DNA of 64,000 nt from an uncultured Flavobacteriaceae bacterium (GTDB lineage: Bacteria > Bacteroidota > Bacteroidia > Flavobacteriales > Flavobacteriaceae). The notes below the pieces were generated by a model. That model was not told the origin of the DNA. It ran no database searches and saw nothing but the letters and a program-made list of their open reading frames with translations. Positions 59,744 through 64,000 of the stretch are shown piece after piece. Where the stretch lies: the NCBI GenBank assembly GCA_947497145.1, contig CANMFQ010000013.1, forward strand, positions 1 to 64,000. Reading direction: 5' to 3'. The translations under genes and the position numbers were made by a program. Position 1 is the first letter of the stretch, and each line of letters opens with the position of its first letter.

Positions 59744-59828
59744 TATCAAGTTAGTAACATTCAAGCGGTAAATGAGGCTCGTTTTAGCTGGTTTAAAATG
59801 GTAGCTGTAAGTGACTAAGACCCCATAA

Positions 59829-60383
59829 CTACTCGACTATGAGGGCTTGAATCAAATCATGAACGGTTTTATTATCCCAATCAGAAATTTTATTTTGATG
59901 AATTCTGATCAAACCGTTTTTATCTATTAAATAACAGCCAGAAGGTTTTAGTAATTTTATAGGACTAGCTTCCCCAATGATTTGATAGGTAACAGGAAAG
60001 TTATATTTATTCTTAGCCATAAAGGCTTCTACCGGTTCTTTTTCCTCATCCGTGATTAAATAAAAGTCTATCTCACCCTTATAACGTTCGTAGAGTTTCT
60101 CGATATCTTTAAGCTGTGCTCTTGAAGGCAGATGCCATGAGGCCCAAAAATTAATAAAAACAACCTTTCCTTCTGATTTTTTAAAATTAAAATAATTCCA
60201 ATCGGCATCTTTCAATTTCCAATTATAATCCTGTATTCTTGCACTAGATTCTGGAGAAATAACGGTTGGTTGGCTCGCAAACAAACGATTTAACTGTAAT
60301 TTACTATAGTCTCCCAAAGGCGTTACAAAAAATGAAAGTCCAAATACAATAACTAAAAGTGTGTAAATTGTTTGCTTTTTCAT
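59829..60383 (-). CDS. TlpA-like thioredoxin-fold protein lacking a CxxC motif
   Basis: KVVFINFWASWHLPSRAQLKDIEKLYERYKGEIDFYLI; the redox site reads WHLPS, without Cys. Confidence 0.8.
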   Translation of the reverse strand: MKKQTIYTLLVIVFGLSFFVTPLGDYSKLQLNRLFASQPTVISPESSARIQDYNWKLKDADWNYFNFKKSEGKVVFINFWASWHLPSRAQLKDIEKLYERYKGEIDFYLITDEEKEPVEAFMAKNKYNFPVTYQIIGEASPIKLLKPSGCYLIDKNGLIRIHQNKISDWDNKTVHDLIQALIVE

Positions 60384-60407
60384 AAGGAATCAGTAGGCTC
60401 AAAACTA

Positions 60408-60437
60408 AAAAACTCCCGACGATTATCGAGAGTTTTT
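60408..60437 (-). terminator. Terminator downstream of acn
   Basis: AAAAACTCCCGA-cgatta-TCGAGAGTTTTT imperfect stem. Confidence 0.6.
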
Positions 60438-60458
60438 AGCATTTATTTCAAAGAAAAC

Positions 60459-62732
60459 TTATGATGCGTTTTCTCTCTTAATAACATTTAAAGCAGAACC
60501 TTCACGATACCACCCTATTTGAGCATCATTATACGTGTGATTTGCCAATATTGTATCTTTACTTCCATCTGCGTGAACCACCTCTATTGTCAATGGTTTT
60601 CCTGGAGTAAAATCGGCTATATCAACAAAATTGAAGGTATCATCTTCTTGAATAAGGTCATAATCGCTTTCATTAGCAAAAGTGAGCCCTAGCATTCCTT
60701 GCTTTTTCAAATTTGTTTCATGAATACGAGCAAATGACTTTACCAAAACAGCAGCAACTCCAAGGTGCCGTGGCTCCATGGCTGCATGTTCTCTTGAAGA
60801 ACCTTCACCGTAGTTATGATCTCCAACAACAATTGTTTTTATTCCAGCCGCCTTATATTCACGTTGCGTATCAGGCACACCACCATATTCACCTGTCAAT
60901 TGATTTTTAACAAAATTGGTTTTCTTATTAAAAGCATTTACTGCACCTATCAAACAATTGTTTGAAATATTATCTAAATGCCCTCTAAAACGCAACCATG
61001 GACCTGCCATAGAAATATGATCGGTAGTACATTTTCCAAAAGCTTTAATCAATAATTTAGCGCCTTGAAGCTCTTCATCTTTAATAGGTACAAAAGGCTC
61101 TAATAATTGTAAACGTTCTGAATCAGTCGCTACTTTAACCTCAACTCCTGAGCCATCTTCATCTGGTGAAAGAAAACCTGCATCTTCAACTTCAAAACCT
61201 TTAGGAGGTAATTCCCAACCAGTTGGCTCATCAAACTTCACTTCTTCACCATTTTCATTAATCAGGGTATCTGTAAGTGGATTAAAATCTAATCTACCTG
61301 CTACTGCAATTGCAGCTGTTAATTCTGGTGAAGCTACAAAAGCATGTGTATTTGGGTTACCATCAGCACGTTTTGCAAAGTTTCTATTAAAAGAATGTAC
61401 AATGCTATTTTTAGGTGCGTTCTTTGGATCATTATATCTCGCCCATTGCCCAATACAAGGACCACATGCGTTTGTAAATATTTTAGCATCTAACTGCTCA
61501 AAAACATTTAAAATACCATCTCTTTCGGCTGTAAAGCGTACTTGCTCAGAACCAGGATTGATTCCTAATTCAGCTTTCATTTTCAAGCCTTTATCCAACG
61601 CTTGTTGTGCAATAGAAGAAGCTCTTGACAAATCTTCATAAGAAGAGTTTGTACAAGAACCAATCAGTCCCCATTCTACTTGTAGTGGCCAATCATTTTC
61701 TTTTGCTTTCGCCGTCATTTCACCACCAACAGCAGTAGATAAATCAGGCGTAAAAGGACCGTTTAATAATGGCCCTAATTCTGATAAGTTTATTTCAATT
61801 ACCTGATCAAAATACTGCTCAGGATTTTCATATACTGCCTCATCAGCAGTTAAATATTCTTTTACTTGATTCGCTGCATCAGCAACATCAGCTCTATCGG
61901 TAGCTCTTAAATAGCGCTCCATAGATTCATCATAACCAAAAGTTGATGTTGTTGCGCCTATTTCAGCTCCCATATTACAGATAGTTCCTTTACCTGTACA
62001 TGACAATGCCTTAGCACCAGAACCAAAATATTCTACAATAGCACCAGTTCCACCTTTTACGGTAAGAATTTCAGCTACCTTTAGTATGACATCTTTAGGT
62101 GCCGTCCAACCTGATATTGTTCCTGTTAATTTAACGCCTATTAACTTCGGGAATTTCAATTCCCAAGCCATTCCAGCCATCACATCAACGGCATCAGCCC
62201 CACCTACTCCAATGGCGACCATACCCAATCCACCAGCATTCACGGTGTGTGAATCTGTGCCTATCATCATTCCACCTGGAAAAGCGTAATTTTCTAAAAC
62301 TACTTGGTGTATAATTCCAGCTCCTGGCTTCCAAAAACCTATCCCATATTTATTAGAAACAGATTCTAAAAAATTAAATACCTCAGCACTGGTTGAATTT
62401 GCAGATTTTAAATCTACAGCAGCACCATTTTTTGCTTGTATTAAGTGATCACAGTGTACTGTGGTTGGCACAGCTACTTTAGGCTTTCCTGCCTGCATAA
62501 ACTGTAATAACGCCATTTGCGCGGTAGCATCTTGGCAAGCGATTCGATCGGGTGCAAAATCTACATAATCTTTTCCTCGCGTAAATGCGGTTGAAGGAAC
62601 ACCATCCCATAAATGAGCGTATAAAATCTTCTCAGAAAGGGTAAGTGGTTTGCCGACAATTTCACGAGCTTTATCAACCCTTTCGGCCATATTGGCGTAA
62701 ACGCCTTTGATCATATCGATATCAAATGCCAT
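60459..62732 (-). CDS. acn: Aconitate hydratase
   Basis: 757 aa; [75 protein letters not shown]. Confidence 0.97.
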   Translation of the reverse strand: MAFDIDMIKGVYANMAERVDKAREIVGKPLTLSEKILYAHLWDGVPSTAFTRGKDYVDFAPDRIACQDATAQMALLQFMQAGKPKVAVPTTVHCDHLIQAKNGAAVDLKSANSTSAEVFNFLESVSNKYGIGFWKPGAGIIHQVVLENYAFPGGMMIGTDSHTVNAGGLGMVAIGVGGADAVDVMAGMAWELKFPKLIGVKLTGTISGWTAPKDVILKVAEILTVKGGTGAIVEYFGSGAKALSCTGKGTICNMGAEIGATTSTFGYDESMERYLRATDRADVADAANQVKEYLTADEAVYENPEQYFDQVIEINLSELGPLLNGPFTPDLSTAVGGEMTAKAKENDWPLQVEWGLIGSCTNSSYEDLSRASSIAQQALDKGLKMKAELGINPGSEQVRFTAERDGILNVFEQLDAKIFTNACGPCIGQWARYNDPKNAPKNSIVHSFNRNFAKRADGNPNTHAFVASPELTAAIAVAGRLDFNPLTDTLINENGEEVKFDEPTGWELPPKGFEVEDAGFLSPDEDGSGVEVKVATDSERLQLLEPFVPIKDEELQGAKLLIKAFGKCTTDHISMAGPWLRFRGHLDNISNNCLIGAVNAFNKKTNFVKNQLTGEYGGVPDTQREYKAAGIKTIVVGDHNYGEGSSREHAAMEPRHLGVAAVLVKSFARIHETNLKKQGMLGLTFANESDYDLIQEDDTFNFVDIADFTPGKPLTIEVVHADGSKDTILANHTYNDAQIGWYREGSALNVIKRENAS

Positions 62733-63147
62733 TCTATATTATTTTAGGTTATTGCAATATTGCGAAATTAAGAAAATAGTAGGGGCTATTAAAATTTTCT
62801 ATCAGTATAACGATCAATTTAGCAAATTACTTTATAGAGCACGCCTATTTTTGAAGAATTAGCAATCAAAATCACACAATTCAAAAAAAGTATATCGTAC
62901 ACCTTATTTTTACCGAAAACAATACACTCTACACATGAAAACACGCGTTTTTATATACCCCTTTCTGTACAGCGTTTTTAAACTCCGCTGGTACATCAAA
63001 AAATCAGTACATACCTACAGCTACGCAAAGGATTTTTAATAGTCAAAAAACTGAAATACACAAATTATAAAGTAGCTGCAGTATCGCATGCTCTCTACTA
63101 TTAAGAATACCATAAGTAGCTGCTATTTTTTGGTTAAAAAGATGGTG

Positions 63148-63579
63148 TCAGTCTGTTATTTTCTCATACTTGTAGGTACAACCTTCAATACAAACTGTAC
63201 TCGTGGGAATTAAAAGTACATAATCTGATTCAAAAGTTATGGTATACGTAATCTCCTCAGGTATATCTTCTACTGGGTCCGTAGGCGAATCACAAGCATA
63301 ATTTAAAATCAAATTGTCGAGCTCTAACACATAGGTACCTCCTTCGCATGTATCGTAGCTGCTTGACACAAAGATACCGTTGCTCATAAATTGAATTTCT
63401 TCTCCTTCTTCTACAGCCACCCAATACTGTGGTCCTCCTGCGCTAATGTAGGCTTCTGTCAGTTTCCAACTTCCAATTATTGAGCTAGCCCTTGGTTTTA
63501 ACACATCATCTTCATCACTACAAGCAAATAACACAAATAATATTAAAGCATATATACCTAATACGCTATTCTTTGCCAT
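63148..63579 (-). CDS. Lipocalin-like lipoprotein
   Basis: MAKNSVLGIYALILFVLFACSDEDD lipobox; SIIGSWKLTEAYIS...EGCTYKYEKI. Start moved downstream of the track start. Confidence 0.7.
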   Translation of the reverse strand: MAKNSVLGIYALILFVLFACSDEDDVLKPRASSIIGSWKLTEAYISAGGPQYWVAVEEGEEIQFMSNGIFVSSSYDTCEGGTYVLELDNLILNYACDSPTDPVEDIPEEITYTITFESDYVLLIPTSTVCIEGCTYKYEKITD

Positions 63580-63755
63580 ACCCCTACTTTTTTTCAAGAT
63601 GGTATTTTCTTTAAAAGGTTTCGTTTTATTACATAACCAATTCCAGAAGGAACTATTGATAAAAAAATAAAAACCCAAATTACGTATTAAACCATCAATA
63701 AAAACAGTTTATCAAACACATAATTTGGATTTCTCAATATGTAGACCGCTGTACG

Positions 63756-64000
63756 CTATGCTTCCAAGGCCTTTTTAACAAACACTTTTGCCAAATGTGT
63801 GCGGTATTCTTCGTCTGCAAAATGGTCACTCATCACCTCAACGCCATCTGTGGCATGTTCGGCGGCTTTACTACCCTCAGCAGCATAGGCATTTTCAACA
63901 GCTGTTGCTCGATACGGTGTGTCAGAAACTCCCGTTACGCCAACTTTTACTGCATCACCCTCTTTTACCACAGCGACACCAACAACCGCAAAACGCGATG
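63756..64000 (-). CDS. Second CoxM/FAD-binding molybdenum hydroxylase medium subunit, 3' end (partial, truncated by window end)
   Basis: Minus-strand end reads SRFAVVGVAVVKEGDAVKVGVTGVSDTPYRATAVENAY...MSDHFADEEYRTHLAKVFVKKALEA, the typical C-terminal domain of medium subunits. Confidence 0.75.
   Translation of the reverse strand, partial: SRFAVVGVAVVKEGDAVKVGVTGVSDTPYRATAVENAYAAEGSKAAEHATDGVEVMSDHFADEEYRTHLAKVFVKKALEA

Noticed and set aside
1-64000. CRISPR array, restriction-modification, toxin-antitoxin or retron system
   Set aside because: No regular direct-repeat/spacer pattern, cas genes, methyltransferase or RT ORF was recognised in the window.

Overview
AT-rich Bacteroidota DNA, most likely a marine Flavobacteriaceae chromosome. 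Evidence: T9SS sorting domains, SusC/SusD, flavobacterial-type lon/rpsA/typA, and a crtIBZ carotenoid cluster. Main blocks: rpsA, LysM protein, cmk and lon; an ECF sigma factor with a DUF4097/DUF2807 surface-protein operon; SulP plus an MBL-rhodanese sulfur pair; a cluster (about 15.8-24.6 kb) of T9SS/tail-fibre-like modular proteins ending in a Peptidase_S74 chaperone domain; a complete molybdenum hydroxylase operon in the order coxM-S-L-G-D-E-XdhC, whose CoxL carries the form I CO-dehydrogenase motif AYRCSFR; ppgK and typA; a T9SS lamin-tail/endonuclease protein; kdsA; a sulfatase, a 7-CxxCH cytochrome, SusCD and an ASPIC/UnbV protein; tRNA-Leu(GAG); and a MerR/B12-type regulator with crtI-crtB-crtZ. 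The window closes with acn and the 3' end of a second CoxM-like gene. The most unusual signals: (i) two loci with the same layout, namely a decayed tyrosine-recombinase 3' end, a shared spacer with an inverted repeat, and a single cargo gene; (ii) a 19-bp homopolymer inside the signal peptide of one cargo gene, where 17 or 20 T would restore a canonical lipoprotein; (iii) a three-copy palindromic miniature element with compensatory arm changes, one copy forming the C-terminus of the tail-fibre-like gene; (iv) a group II intron domain V/VI remnant. All calls come from reading the sequence; no searches were run.
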